From contig CAIQFD010000020.1 of NCBI GenBank assembly GCA_903870995.1, positions 1-64,000 of the forward strand: a DNA stretch of 64,000 nt, written 5' to 3'. The notes below the pieces were generated by a model. It saw only the letters and a list, made by a program, of their open reading frames with translations. It had not been told where the DNA came from and searched no databases. The translations under genes and the position numbers were made by a program. The stretch is from an uncultured Methylophilaceae bacterium (GTDB taxonomy: Bacteria; Pseudomonadota; Gammaproteobacteria; Burkholderiales; Methylophilaceae). Shown piece after piece: positions 27,321 through 36,691 of this stretch (position 1 is its first letter; every line of letters starts with the position of its first letter).

Positions 27321-27866
27321 TTAAGCCTTATTATGCCACAAGACATCTGGCACGTTAGACGCTTGGTTAATGCTGCGACACATCACAAACAATAAGTCAG
27401 ATAAGCGGTTGATGTATTGCAATGAAATAGTGGTGACCGTTTCATCACGGTTGAGTTTAATCATTGAGCGTTCAGCACGGCGGCAAACTGTGCGCGCTAG
27501 ATGGCAATAAGCTGAGGCACGGGTTCCGCCTGGCAAGATAAACTCTTTTAGCGATGGTAGTGGTTCATTAAGCGCATCCAGCACATTTTCTAGGGCTGTT
27601 ACACGTTCGATTTTGAGCATGGTGTAGCCAGGAATACAGATTTCACCACCCACATCGAATAGGTCATGCTGAGCGTCATCGAGCGTGCTGCGAATAACTT
27701 CTGGCAATGGCTCGGTCAGCAATATGCCAATCACAGCATTCAGTTCGTCCACGTCACCCAAGGCATCAATGCGTAAGCTGTCTTTGTTGACACGTGAGCC
27801 GTCACCAAGTCCGGTTGTGCCTGTGTCGCCTGTGCGGGTGTAGATTTTACTTAGTCTGTTTGCCAC
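27321..27866 (-). CDS. Cob(I)yrinic acid a,c-diamide adenosyltransferase, PduO type
   Basis: The enzyme attaches the adenosyl group to cobalamin to form coenzyme B12. The 181-residue protein shows IYTRTGDTGTTGLGDGSRV near the N-terminus, LGDVDELNAVIG, FILPGGTRASAYCHLARTVCRRAER and a final LSDLLFVMCR, all PduO-family blocks. I take the GTG at 27866 as the start because AAGGA lies 8 bases before it and the N-terminus then matches the family. The frame is also open to an ATG at 27932, close to the divergent murI gene. No cobalamin-dependent enzyme is in the window. Confidence 0.9.
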   Translation of the reverse strand: MANRLSKIYTRTGDTGTTGLGDGSRVNKDSLRIDALGDVDELNAVIGILLTEPLPEVIRSTLDDAQHDLFDVGGEICIPGYTMLKIERVTALENVLDALNEPLPSLKEFILPGGTRASAYCHLARTVCRRAERSMIKLNRDETVTTISLQYINRLSDLLFVMCRSINQASNVPDVLWHNKA

Positions 27867-27961
27867 AATGAATTCCTTGCTGTGTTCAATATGAATGACA
27901 TTGTAACTGATGCTGATGATAGAAAATGACATTCTAGTCTGAGTTCAGCTAAACTCTTGGC

Positions 27962-28774
27962 ATGCGAAAACAGTCTAATTATTCTGCTGCGCCTATTGGG
28001 GTCTTTGATTCCGGTGTCGGTGGCATCTCCGTGCTCAAGCACATTCGCGAGCTGATGCCACATGAAAATCTTATTTATGTGGCCGATTCAAAACACGCGC
28101 CTTATGGCAACCAAACGCCTGAGTTTATTCAAGACCGCAGTTTTAAAATTGCTGAATTTTTACTTAAACACGGTGTTAAAGCTTTGGTTGTGGCTTGCAA
28201 TACCGCCACTGCGGCGGCAGTTGCTGGCTTGCGTGAACGGTATCCTGATTTGCCTATTATCGGTATGGAGCCTGCACTAAAGCCCGCGGTGGCTGCGACC
28301 AAAACAGGTGTGGTTGGTGTGCTTGCGACTAGCGGCACATTGAAGAGTGCACAGTTTGCTGCTTTGTTGGAGAATTACGGGCAAGGTGTTCAGGTGGTGA
28401 CACAAGCTTGTATTGGCTTGGTTGAGTGTGTGGAGAAGGGTGAGCTTATTAACCCATCAACCGAGTCTTTACTAAAACAATATGTGCAACCTTTGTTAGA
28501 CGCCAATGCCGACACTGTTGTCTTGGGTTGCACGCATTATCCCTTTGTGCGGCCTTTGATTGAGCGCTTGGTTGGCGCAGATGTTGTGTTGATTGATACG
28601 GGTGCGGCTGTGGCTAAGTACTTAAAGCATCGATTAGATGAAAATCAATTGCTCTGTGTTTCCAATCAGGCTGGAATGGTTAGCTTTTGGTCTAATAGTG
28701 AAATCATAAGCACTGAAGACATCATCAGCGCTTTATGGGGTTTTAACGTTAGTGTTGCTCGTTTAAAAGGTTAG
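27962..28774 (+). CDS. murI: Glutamate racemase
   Basis: MurI converts L- to D-glutamate for peptidoglycan. The 270-residue protein shows IGVFDSGVGGISVLKHI at the N-terminus and the two catalytic cysteines in VVACNTATAA and VLGCTHYPF. Length is typical. It is divergent from the adenosyltransferase gene and its last 4 bases overlap the end of the zinc-finger gene on the other strand. Confidence 0.96.
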   Translation: MRKQSNYSAAPIGVFDSGVGGISVLKHIRELMPHENLIYVADSKHAPYGNQTPEFIQDRSFKIAEFLLKHGVKALVVACNTATAAAVAGLRERYPDLPIIGMEPALKPAVAATKTGVVGVLATSGTLKSAQFAALLENYGQGVQVVTQACIGLVECVEKGELINPSTESLLKQYVQPLLDANADTVVLGCTHYPFVRPLIERLVGADVVLIDTGAAVAKYLKHRLDENQLLCVSNQAGMVSFWSNSEIISTEDIISALWGFNVSVARLKG

Positions 28775-28962
28775 TGATGGCCGACGTTTTCGCCAGCTTT
28801 GAGTTGATACTGAGTGCCGCAATAAGGGCAGCTTGCCTTGCCAGATTCTGATAGGTCTAAAAACACACGGGGATGAGAACACCACAGAGCAACTTCATCC
28901 GTTGGACAGTGCAAGGGTAAGTCTTTTGCGCTGACCTCAATAGGTTTAGTGTTGTTTGCCAT
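28771..28962 (-). CDS. CHCC-type zinc-finger protein
   Basis: The 63-residue protein matches the zf-CHCC family, related to the NDUFS6 subunit of complex I. The ligands are visible in LHCPTDEVALWCSHPRVFL and ASCPYCG. Its bacterial function is not established. It follows ilvE by 31 bp on the same strand, and the ilvE-zinc-finger pairing recurs in betaproteobacteria. A short overlap with murI on the other strand leaves no room for an intrinsic terminator. Confidence 0.85.
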   Translation of the reverse strand: MANNTKPIEVSAKDLPLHCPTDEVALWCSHPRVFLDLSESGKASCPYCGTQYQLKAGENVGHH

Positions 28963-28993
28963 GTGGTGCTTCCTTTAATACGCTGATTTCTAT

Positions 28994-29926
28994 TTAAACT
29001 AATGTCAGCCAGTCAGCATGTTTTGCTGATTTGCCTTTGACGATATCAAAATACATTGATTGTAATTTTTCGGTAATTGGACCGCGTTTGCCTTCGCCAA
29101 TTGCGCGATTGTCTAGTTCGCGAATGGGCGTGACTTCAGCCGCTGTACCAGTAAAGAAAGCCTCATCGGCCGAATAAACTTCATCACGAGTGATGCGTTT
29201 TTCAACCACTTGTAACCCTATTTCACCTGCTAATTGCACGATAGTGTCGCGTGTGATGCCTTCTAAAGCGCTTGTTAAGTCTGGTGTAATCAATTTACCG
29301 TTACGCACTATAAATACATTTTCGCCAGAGCCTTCAGCCACAAAGCCATCAACATCTAATAACAAGGCCTCATCGTAACCATCTTGTGCTGCCTCTTGAT
29401 GTGCCAATATAGAGTTCATGTAGTTGCCGTTTGCTTTGGCTTTACACATGGTGATGTTCACGTGATGACGCGAGAATGAAGAAGTCTTAACGCGAATGCC
29501 GCTGTTAAGTGCTTCGTCGCCCATGTATGCGCCCCAAGTCCAAGCGGCAACAATCACGTGGGTTGATAATGTTTTGGCTGAAATGCCCATGGCTTCAGGT
29601 CCGTAAAACGCCATTGGGCGCATGTAGGCTGACTCTAGATTGTTTTCACGCACGGCCGCTTTTTGCGCTTCCATTAGCGTTGCTTTATCAAAAGGCATTT
29701 TCATTCCTAAGATATGCGCTGAGCGGAAAAGACGGTCGGTATGTTCTTTTAAGCGGAAAATTGCAGGGCCTTTGTCGGTCTTGTATGCACGAACGCCTTC
29801 AAACACACCCATGCCGTAGTGCAATGTGTGGCTAAGGACGTGGGTTGTGGCGCTACGCCAGTCCACCATCTTGCCGTCATACCAAATAAGACCGTCGCGG
29901 TCAGCCATTGACTTGGCTACTGCCAT
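28994..29926 (-). CDS. ilvE: Branched-chain amino acid aminotransferase
   Basis: IlvE carries out the last step of valine, leucine and isoleucine synthesis. The 310-residue fold-type IV PLP enzyme shows HYGMGVFEGVRAY, the PLP-lysine region MCKAKANGNYMNSILAHQEA, DEALLLDVDGFVAEGSGENVF and EAFFTGTAAEVTPI. The ATG at 29926 follows GGAG at good spacing and gives MAVAKSMADRDG; a frame to 29956 is unsupported. It probably has its own promoter in the 358-bp gap upstream. Confidence 0.95.
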   Translation of the reverse strand: MAVAKSMADRDGLIWYDGKMVDWRSATTHVLSHTLHYGMGVFEGVRAYKTDKGPAIFRLKEHTDRLFRSAHILGMKMPFDKATLMEAQKAAVRENNLESAYMRPMAFYGPEAMGISAKTLSTHVIVAAWTWGAYMGDEALNSGIRVKTSSFSRHHVNITMCKAKANGNYMNSILAHQEAAQDGYDEALLLDVDGFVAEGSGENVFIVRNGKLITPDLTSALEGITRDTIVQLAGEIGLQVVEKRITRDEVYSADEAFFTGTAAEVTPIRELDNRAIGEGKRGPITEKLQSMYFDIVKGKSAKHADWLTLV

Positions 29927-30176
29927 GTTAATTCTCCAGCGTGCAAAAAAGGTCAATTGTAAACGCTAGGCAGGGCGCTGAATAGACGCAATCATGACAA
30001 CTTGAAAAAAACGATTCTTTTTATCAAAAAATTATCTTTAAAAATAGCCTTTTTGGAATTTTTATTTGCGTTCGCTGTCTTCTCATTAACAATTGCTAAC
30101 AAATTTTACGGTTCGTTACGATTAAAATCACAAGCTGAATACTTTGTTCGCCAGTAACTGACTTGTTTGTAGTGAA

Positions 30177-30190
30177 TTGACTTATGTCAA
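30177..30190 (+). promoter_or_regulatory. FNR/FixK-type box upstream of the cbb3 oxidase operon
   Basis: TTGAC-TTAT-GTCAA is a perfect 14-bp palindrome of the CRP/FNR-family form TTGAY-N4-RTCAA. It is centred 101 bp before the sco1 start, in the 358-bp gap (29927-30284) between ilvE and sco1. If it acts at -41.5, transcription would begin near 30225, and CATTCT at 30213-30218 could serve as -10. Oxygen-responsive control by FNR, ANR or FixK is well known for cbb3 operons; binding here is inferred. The rest of the gap is AT-rich and shows nothing else I can name. Confidence 0.65.
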
Positions 30191-30284
30191 AGCGGTCGAC
30201 ATTTATTTGCGGCATTCTCATGTCGTGTCACTTTGTCGTTCAATGAATTTGATTAAGTAATCGTTGTCCCAAAGTGAGCGAGAG

Positions 30285-30863
30285 ATGAAAAAACTTTTGT
30301 GGGTATTATTAGTGTTGTTATTGTCGGCCTGCAGTGCTGACAAAAAGCCAAGTGTTCAGCTGGTTGGGGCAGATATTACTGGCGCTGATTTTGCTCAAGA
30401 TTTTAACTTGCTAGATCATCATGGCCAAAAGCGTCAGTTGAAAGATTATCTAGGTAAGACGGTAGTAATGTTTTTTGGTTATACGCACTGCCCTGATGTT
30501 TGTCCGACCACAATGGCGGATATGGCAAATGCGATGAAGCTGTTGGGTGAGCAGGCCAATCAAGTGCAAGTGATTTTTATCACGCTTGACCCTGAGCGAG
30601 ATACGCAAGAAGTACTGGCGAAATATGTGCCAAGTTTTGATCGGCGATTTGTAGGCCTTTATGGTGACGTAGCGCAAATCGCGGCGGTGGCTAAAACCTA
30701 CAAAGTGTTTTTTGAAAAACAGTTAGAAGCTGGCAAGTCTGGCTACACGATTGACCATAGTGCTGGTAGCTATGTCTATGACAAAACAGGAAAAATAAGA
30801 ATCTATTTCAAATATGGCCAAAAGCCGAGTGAAATTGCAAGTGACTTAAAGCAAATGATGTAA
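30285..30863 (+). CDS. sco1: SCO1/SenC family copper chaperone lipoprotein
   Basis: Sco1/SenC proteins deliver copper to cytochrome oxidases or reduce their cysteines. The 192-residue protein has a lipoprotein signal with lipobox LSAC, then a thioredoxin fold with copper-binding GYTHCPDVCPTTM and the distal His in YTIDHSAGSYVYD. The ATG at 30285 gives MKKLLWVLLVLL; an upstream TTG would lengthen the leader without support. It precedes ccoNOQP on the same strand and is likely the first gene of that operon. Confidence 0.93.
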   Translation: MKKLLWVLLVLLLSACSADKKPSVQLVGADITGADFAQDFNLLDHHGQKRQLKDYLGKTVVMFFGYTHCPDVCPTTMADMANAMKLLGEQANQVQVIFITLDPERDTQEVLAKYVPSFDRRFVGLYGDVAQIAAVAKTYKVFFEKQLEAGKSGYTIDHSAGSYVYDKTGKIRIYFKYGQKPSEIASDLKQMM

Positions 30864-30950
30864 TTCAAACAGATTTGATTTTAAGTTGTTAAAAGTAGTG
30901 TGCTGTAGAAAGTTTTAAGTTAATCATTTTTAGTTTTAGGAGACGTGGTT

Positions 30951-32366
30951 ATGACGACTACGAGCGTTACAAATACTGAACAATACAACTATGACGTGAT
31001 TCGAAAGTTCGCCATTATGACTTTGGTCTGGGGCGTAGTGGGGATGTTAGTTGGCGTGTATATTGCATCCGAACTTGCGTTCCCCGTATTAAATTTCGAT
31101 ATTCCATATATTACTTTTGGTCGCTTGCGTCCTGTTCATACAGGTGCGGTGATTTTTGGTTTTGGTGGTAGCGCGTTATTTGCAACTTCATATTACATTG
31201 TGCAACGTACCTGTCAGGCACGCTTATTTAGTAGTGGCTTGGCAAGCTTCACCTTCTGGGGTTGGCAAGCTATTATCGTCCTTGCTGCACTTGGTGATGT
31301 GATGGGCTACACACAAGGTCGTGAATACGCTGAGATGGAATGGCCAATCGACTTGTTAATTGAAGTGGTATGGGTGGCTTATTTAGTTCTGTTCGTCGGT
31401 ACTTTGATGAAACGTAATCAGCCACATATTTACGTTGCAAACTGGTTCTATCTTGCATTTATTTTAGCAACGGCTTTGTTGCACACATTTAACAATCTTG
31501 CAGTGCCTGTGAGTTTGTTCTCAATGAAGTCATACAGCTTATTTTCAGGTGCGCAAGATGCGATGACGCAGTGGTGGTATGGTCATAATGCTGTAGGGTT
31601 CTTCTTAACAGCTGCGTTCTTGGGCATGATGTACTACTTCGTACCTAAGCAGGCGGGTCGTCCCGTTTACTCATATCGTTTGTCAGTGTTGCATTTTTGG
31701 GCATTGATTTTCTTGTATATGTGGGCTGGTGCGCATCACTTGCACTGGACAGCAATCCCTGACTGGACATCAACGCTAGCAGCAACATTCTCTATCATGC
31801 TATTGCTTCCATCATGGGGCGGTATGGTGAACGGTATTCTTACTTTGTCTGGAGCTTGGGACAAAATGCGTACTGACCCAGTCATCCGTTTCTTGATTGT
31901 GTCTTTATCTTTCTACGGCATGTCTACATTCGAAGGTCCTGTAATGTCATTGAAAGACGTTAATGCGCTTTCACATTACACAGACTGGACAATTGGCCAC
32001 GTGCACTCAGGTGCGCTTGGTTGGGTTGCAATGGTTACTTTTGGTAGCTTCTACCACATGGTGCCAAAATTATGGAACACCAAAATGTTCAGCAACCGCC
32101 TAATCAATGTGCATTTCTGGTTGGCAACAATTGGTATCTTGCTCTACATCACTGCGATGTGGATCTCAGGAATCATGCAAGGTTTGATGTGGCGTGCGTT
32201 TGATGACTTTGGCAACTTGCAATATGCCTTCATCGAATCTGTTGCTGCCGCGCATAACCTATACATCATGCGTGCAGTTGGCGGTCTGTTCTTCTTAAGC
32301 GGTATGGTCTTGATGTGCTACAACATATACAAAACCATCAAAAGCGGTACAACTGAACAGGCTTAA
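30951..32366 (+). CDS. ccoN: cbb3-type cytochrome c oxidase subunit I
   Basis: CcoN holds the low-spin heme b and the heme b3-CuB centre where oxygen is reduced. The 471-residue protein has about 12 transmembrane helices. Visible heme and copper ligands are in [13 protein letters not shown] (His63), [26 protein letters not shown] and [13 protein letters not shown]. The ATG at 30951 lies 8 bases after AGGAG, so it is chosen over a GTG two codons upstream. It heads the ccoNOQP set and has high affinity for oxygen by family, suiting microaerobic growth. Confidence 0.97.
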   Translation: MTTTSVTNTEQYNYDVIRKFAIMTLVWGVVGMLVGVYIASELAFPVLNFDIPYITFGRLRPVHTGAVIFGFGGSALFATSYYIVQRTCQARLFSSGLASFTFWGWQAIIVLAALGDVMGYTQGREYAEMEWPIDLLIEVVWVAYLVLFVGTLMKRNQPHIYVANWFYLAFILATALLHTFNNLAVPVSLFSMKSYSLFSGAQDAMTQWWYGHNAVGFFLTAAFLGMMYYFVPKQAGRPVYSYRLSVLHFWALIFLYMWAGAHHLHWTAIPDWTSTLAATFSIMLLLPSWGGMVNGILTLSGAWDKMRTDPVIRFLIVSLSFYGMSTFEGPVMSLKDVNALSHYTDWTIGHVHSGALGWVAMVTFGSFYHMVPKLWNTKMFSNRLINVHFWLATIGILLYITAMWISGIMQGLMWRAFDDFGNLQYAFIESVAAAHNLYIMRAVGGLFFLSGMVLMCYNIYKTIKSGTTEQA

Positions 32367-32412
32367 GCTTTAAGCCAATATAAGCCTTAACGATTAAAAA
32401 GCTGGAGTTACC

Positions 32413-33147
32413 ATGAAGCATGACAAAATTGAACGTAATGTAGGGATCTTGATTATCTTAACCATGCTCGCAATTAGCGCGGGTGGTTTGGTAGAAATCG
32501 TTCCATTATTCTTTATTAAAGAGACTGTAGAAAAGGTTGATGGTGTCCGTCCATACAGCCCACTTGAGTTGCGTGGTCGTGACATCTACATTCGTGAGGG
32601 CTGTTACCTATGTCACTCACAAATGATTCGTCCTTTCCGTGATGAGGCGCTACGTTATGGCCACTACTCATTGGCTGCCGAATCTAAGTACGATCACCCA
32701 TTCCAATGGGGTTCAAAACGCACGGGCCCTGACTTGGCACGTGTTGGGGGTAAATATTCTAATGACTGGCAAACGCAGCATTTAACTGCGCCACGTTCAT
32801 TGGTGCCGCAATCAGTGATGCCTAACTATCCATGGCTGAGCAAGACTGAGTTGGATTATTCAGACATTCAAGGCCGTATGAAAGCTTTGCGTGTAACTGG
32901 TGTTCCATATTCAACAAGTAAAGCCGAGTTCGATAAGAACGTGAAAGAGTTTGGCGAGGATACTGCTAAAAACTTGCACATTCCTGATGCAGAGAAAAAC
33001 CTTATTGCACAAGCGCAGGTTGGTAATTACGACACGAATCCAGATAAGTTAACTGAAATGGATGCTTTAGTTTCGTACCTACAATTGCTTGGCACGATGG
33101 TCGATTTTAGAAAATATGATGATGACTACTTTGCTAAATTCCGCTAA
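32413..33147 (+). CDS. ccoO: cbb3-type cytochrome c oxidase subunit II
   Basis: CcoO is the membrane-anchored monoheme cytochrome c subunit. The 244-residue protein has an N-terminal helix (about 10-34) and a periplasmic domain with heme-binding CYLCH at 64-68 in [17 protein letters not shown], and the distal Met in [16 protein letters not shown] precedes the start. Its length is normal for the family. It passes electrons from CcoP to CcoN. Confidence 0.97.
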   Translation: MKHDKIERNVGILIILTMLAISAGGLVEIVPLFFIKETVEKVDGVRPYSPLELRGRDIYIREGCYLCHSQMIRPFRDEALRYGHYSLAAESKYDHPFQWGSKRTGPDLARVGGKYSNDWQTQHLTAPRSLVPQSVMPNYPWLSKTELDYSDIQGRMKALRVTGVPYSTSKAEFDKNVKEFGEDTAKNLHIPDAEKNLIAQAQVGNYDTNPDKLTEMDALVSYLQLLGTMVDFRKYDDDYFAKFR

Positions 33148-33203
33148 TCGCGGGAATTGCAACGTGTTATTGAAGATGAATATTTTGGCTAAAGGATATT
33201 GAG

Positions 33204-33371
33204 ATGGAATGGCTAATGTGGTTTACCAAGTTTGAAAATACCAAGCCGGTGTCGCTGGTTATTTTCTTCGGTTTGTTCTGTGGGGTGCTAGTTTACCTTT
33301 ATGGCAACAAGCATCGCGGTGCGCAATTAGAGAGTTTCAAAAACATACCTTTGCAAGATGACGATATTTAA
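33204..33371 (+). CDS. ccoQ: cbb3-type cytochrome oxidase component CcoQ
   Basis: A 55-codon gene sits between ccoO and ccoP. It encodes one transmembrane helix (about 17-33) followed by a charged tail that ends PLQDDDI. The size, helix and position match CcoQ (FixQ), which stabilises the oxidase, especially the CcoP association, and has no cofactor. An AAAGGA site precedes the ATG. Confidence 0.9.
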   Translation: MEWLMWFTKFENTKPVSLVIFFGLFCGVLVYLYGNKHRGAQLESFKNIPLQDDDI

Positions 33372-33384
33372 GTAGGGAATAATC

Positions 33385-34326
33385 ATGAGTCAGGACAACA
33401 AAAAAGTAACAACCGAGACCACTGGTCACGTATGGGATGAGGATTTGCAAGAGCTGAATAATCCGCTGCCAAGATGGTGGATTTGGGGCTTCTACATCAC
33501 TTTCGCCTTCGCGCTCATTTACTGGTTGTTTTACCCAGCATGGCCGATTGCAAATACATACACCAAAGGTGTTCCTGGGTTAAATAACGTGACTTACGTG
33601 GCGACTAAAGTTGATGGCACGCAAGAAACAAAAACCACTCATTGGAATATGCGCTCTAAGCTGATGGTTGAGATGAATGAGCTTCACAAAGAGCAAAAGC
33701 CTTACTTTGATAAAGTGGCAGGTAAATCATTCGAAGATGTTTCTAAAGATGCAGAGTTGATGCAGTTCGTGAACTCAGCCGGTAAAACATTATTCAGCGA
33801 CAACTGTGCACCATGTCACCAAGCGGGAGGTCAGGGTAAAGTTAAGTTTGCGCCTAACTTAACGGATGATTACTGGCAATATGGTGGTACTTATGAAAAT
33901 ATTCAAACAACAATCGTTGGTGGTCGTCATGGTGTGATGCCTGCGTTTAAAGCCATCCTGAGCGATGCTGAGCTGACAGAAGTCAGCCACTATGTATTGA
34001 GTTTGTCTGGTGAGCCGCATAATGCAGCTGCAGCTAAGTTGGGTGATGCGATTTTCCACGGTGATAAAGCAGGTTGTTACGCGTGTCACGGAGTGGAAGC
34101 TAAAGGTAACATTGCGATGGGTTCAGCGAACTTAACTGACAAGATTTGGTTGTGGCCAGATGTGTTGGGCGCAAAAACACCAGAGGCTAAGTTGGGTGAA
34201 GTTAAAACCTTGATTTATGGTGGCATGGATAAAGGTGTGATGCCGGTTTGGGAAACACGTTTAAAACCAGAGCAAATCAAACTGTTGACTGTTTATGTGC
34301 ATGATAGCTTGGGTGGTGGTAAGTAA
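33385..34326 (+). CDS. ccoP: cbb3-type cytochrome c oxidase subunit III (diheme)
   Basis: CcoP is the diheme cytochrome c that accepts electrons from soluble cytochromes. The 313-residue protein has an N-terminal transmembrane helix (about 31-51), then two cytochrome domains with CAPCH at 141-145 and CYACH at 231-235, and axial Met residues in GVMPAF and GVMPVW. TAGGGA precedes the start. A hairpin after the stop may separate the structural genes from the assembly genes. Confidence 0.97.
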   Translation: MSQDNKKVTTETTGHVWDEDLQELNNPLPRWWIWGFYITFAFALIYWLFYPAWPIANTYTKGVPGLNNVTYVATKVDGTQETKTTHWNMRSKLMVEMNELHKEQKPYFDKVAGKSFEDVSKDAELMQFVNSAGKTLFSDNCAPCHQAGGQGKVKFAPNLTDDYWQYGGTYENIQTTIVGGRHGVMPAFKAILSDAELTEVSHYVLSLSGEPHNAAAAKLGDAIFHGDKAGCYACHGVEAKGNIAMGSANLTDKIWLWPDVLGAKTPEAKLGEVKTLIYGGMDKGVMPVWETRLKPEQIKLLTVYVHDSLGGGK

Positions 34327-34407
34327 TATCGACATCATCACAAGTCCTTGTTTGTAAAAAAACAGCACGAATAACAAGTAAAAAAACATCGTTGTAAAAT
34401 AACAGAT

Positions 34408-34435
34408 AAAGGCTTGCAAGCAATTGCGAGCCTTT
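34408..34435 (+). terminator. Hairpin between ccoP and ccoG
   Basis: AAAGGCTTGCAA and TTGCGAGCCTTT form a stem with one G-U pair around a short loop. The following T tract is weak (TTATTCTTTG), so it may attenuate or protect the ccoNOQP message rather than stop it fully. Confidence 0.5.
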
Positions 34436-34453
34436 ATTCTTTGAAAGAAAATA

Positions 34454-35881
34454 ATGCCAAATAATGCAGACAAATCGCTTTACCAAAAGCACATCCCAAT
34501 TGTCACTCGTTCTGTAAAAGGCCAGTTCAGGACCTTCAAAACAGCAGTCATGCTGTTGGCTTACTCGGTTTACTTCTTGCTCCCATGGTTGCCATGGCAA
34601 CGCGTTAGTGCAGCTTCACAAGCTATCTTGTTTGATTTAACCACACGTCGTTTTTTTATCTTTGACCTTATTGTTTACCCACAAGATATTTTTTGGTTGG
34701 CAATGTTATTGTTTATCGCTGCCGCATTGTTGTTCTTTGTCACGGGTTTAGTTGGTCGTGCTTGGTGTGGCTACTTCTGCTTTCAAACCTTATGGTCGGA
34801 TCTATTTATTCAAATAGAACATTTGATTCAGGGTGAGCGTCCAGCGCGATTGCGTTTGAAAAAACAAGACTGGAACCTTGAGAAGGTTTTTAAAATAAGC
34901 GCTTCGCATGCTCTAATGATCTTAGTCTCCTTGTGGACGGCGATTACTTTTGCTTGCTACTTTAGTTATGCGCCATCCTTTGTGACTGATTTTTTCAGTG
35001 GCACAGGCACATCTGGCGGTTATTTTGCGGTCTTGGTATTAACCGTACTAACCTATATGGCAGGGGGTGTCGCGCGGGAGCAAATCTGTTTGTATGCTTG
35101 TCCTTATGCCCGCTTCCAAGGTGTGATGTACGAGGCAGATACTCTGGCAGTCACTTATGACATTAAGCGTGGCGAAGGCCTTAAAGGCCGCACGATTCCT
35201 ATTCAAGGCTTAAAAACACATGAAGAGCGTGTCGCTGCAGGACATGGTGATTGTATCGATTGTGGTTTCTGTGTGCAGGTTTGCCCGACAGGGATTGATA
35301 TACGTAATGGCCTTCAATATCAATGTATTTCATGCGGTCTATGTATTGATGCTTGCGATAACATTATGGACTCCGTTGGTTATCCGCGCGGATTGATTCG
35401 CTATGATTCAGAGCGCAATATGGCGAGCGAAACGCCACATGCGCCAAAAGTAATGTGGAAGCGGTTTAAAGTGATTGGATATGCGGGCGCGTTGCTTTTA
35501 ATGACCAGTGTGCTGTTTTATAACATCGGTACGCGCAGTGATACTGAAGTGAACGTGCAGCAAGTGCGCCAACCGCTATTTGTCTTGTTATCAGATGGTC
35601 GTGTGCGTAACCGATACCAAATTCACATTGTGAATAAAACTGAAACAGAACAAACTTATCAAGTCACTGTCAAACACATACCTAAAGATGCTTTGGATAT
35701 GGGTAATATTCCTGAGATTACAGTCCGTGCAGGAAAAGCATTGGCGGTAAATGCGAAGATTAACTTGAGCTATGAACTTGCGGAAAAAACGCATGAGTTT
35801 GAGTTTGAGATTACTCAAGTTTCAACGGGTGAGAAGATGGAACTTGAAACCAGTTTTAATAGCCCAAGAGAGCATGATTAA
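34454..35881 (+). CDS. ccoG: Cytochrome c oxidase accessory protein CcoG (RdxA/FixG)
   Basis: CcoG is a membrane-bound ferredoxin-like cupric reductase that helps load copper into cbb3 oxidase. The 475-residue protein has several transmembrane helices before about residue 220, with the conserved GRAWCGYFCFQTLW. Two [4Fe-4S] motifs follow: GDCIDCGFCVQVCPTGIDIR (about 265-284) and CISCGLCIDACDNIMD. A C-terminal immunoglobulin-like domain closes it. Its stop overlaps the ccoH start by one base. Confidence 0.94.
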   Translation: MPNNADKSLYQKHIPIVTRSVKGQFRTFKTAVMLLAYSVYFLLPWLPWQRVSAASQAILFDLTTRRFFIFDLIVYPQDIFWLAMLLFIAAALLFFVTGLVGRAWCGYFCFQTLWSDLFIQIEHLIQGERPARLRLKKQDWNLEKVFKISASHALMILVSLWTAITFACYFSYAPSFVTDFFSGTGTSGGYFAVLVLTVLTYMAGGVAREQICLYACPYARFQGVMYEADTLAVTYDIKRGEGLKGRTIPIQGLKTHEERVAAGHGDCIDCGFCVQVCPTGIDIRNGLQYQCISCGLCIDACDNIMDSVGYPRGLIRYDSERNMASETPHAPKVMWKRFKVIGYAGALLLMTSVLFYNIGTRSDTEVNVQQVRQPLFVLLSDGRVRNRYQIHIVNKTETEQTYQVTVKHIPKDALDMGNIPEITVRAGKALAVNAKINLSYELAEKTHEFEFEITQVSTGEKMELETSFNSPREHD

Positions 35882-36675
35882 TGGCAATTTTCGCAAATGA
35901 ATTTAGCATGACGGAAACCTTGTTTGGCGGTTTGGTAGTTGCCGCCATCTTGTTTTTTGTAGTACGGAAAGCAGGCCTAGCTAACTTTTGGGCGGGTATT
36001 TTAAGTGGCGTTTTGCCATTTGTTGCTTACATTGCTTATAGTACTCAGCATTGGCCTGGTGGTGACGTGCTTACCATTCACTTCGCCGTCTATCTCGCCA
36101 ATGCTGGTTTGTTAATTGTCTTTGGTGGTATGCAGAAGAAAAAACAAAGTATGCATTGGGTCCCTAAGCTTATTATTGGTTTCTTTATTGGTTTGGTGTT
36201 GCTCAATGCCATCTTTTTATCTGTTTCTACCCGCGGTTTACCAGATGTTTTGACAAGGGCTATTTTACCTAACCCGGCTAATCATCAAGTTCATACCGGC
36301 TTTCCTGGTTTAATCCCACACGATAGAAATAAGCTTTATGAGTCGCATGTGCAAGATATTGAACAGCAAAAAAATCTAGCATGGAATGTGGCTATTGAAG
36401 GGCTTGATGCCTTAAGAAATAATCTTGCGTCAAATGTGGTGATTAAAATATCAGATAAACAGCATCAGCCTATAATCGCGGCGACGGTCACCATGGAGTT
36501 ATGGCGCATGGCGAATAGTGCGGATGATCAAACCATACAGTTCTCAGAAACGAGTCCTGGCGAATACCACGCAACCTTACGTTTGACTGATGAGGGGCTT
36601 TGGTTGACGGACCTCGAAATTTTGAAAGATAAAGCCCATTACGCACTCAAGCAACCGATTGCCGTTGGTCAATAG
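35881..36675 (+). CDS. ccoH: CcoH-like (FixH) protein with an N-terminal membrane domain
   Basis: CcoH/FixH is an assembly factor for cbb3 oxidase. The 264-residue product is longer than the usual 150-180. Residues 1 to about 120 hold several hydrophobic segments (LFGGLVVAAILFFVV, LIVFGGM, LIIGFFIGLVLLNAIFLSVS). The C-terminal part, about 130-264, is a periplasmic FixH-like domain with WNVAIEGLD, PGEYHATLRL and EGLWLTDLEIL. It begins in the overlapping TAATG of ccoG. Position and C-terminal pattern support the call; the extra N-terminal membrane part is unexplained. Confidence 0.75.
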   Translation: MAIFANEFSMTETLFGGLVVAAILFFVVRKAGLANFWAGILSGVLPFVAYIAYSTQHWPGGDVLTIHFAVYLANAGLLIVFGGMQKKKQSMHWVPKLIIGFFIGLVLLNAIFLSVSTRGLPDVLTRAILPNPANHQVHTGFPGLIPHDRNKLYESHVQDIEQQKNLAWNVAIEGLDALRNNLASNVVIKISDKQHQPIIAATVTMELWRMANSADDQTIQFSETSPGEYHATLRLTDEGLWLTDLEILKDKAHYALKQPIAVGQ

Positions 36676-36691
36676 TTTTTAAGCCATTCAA

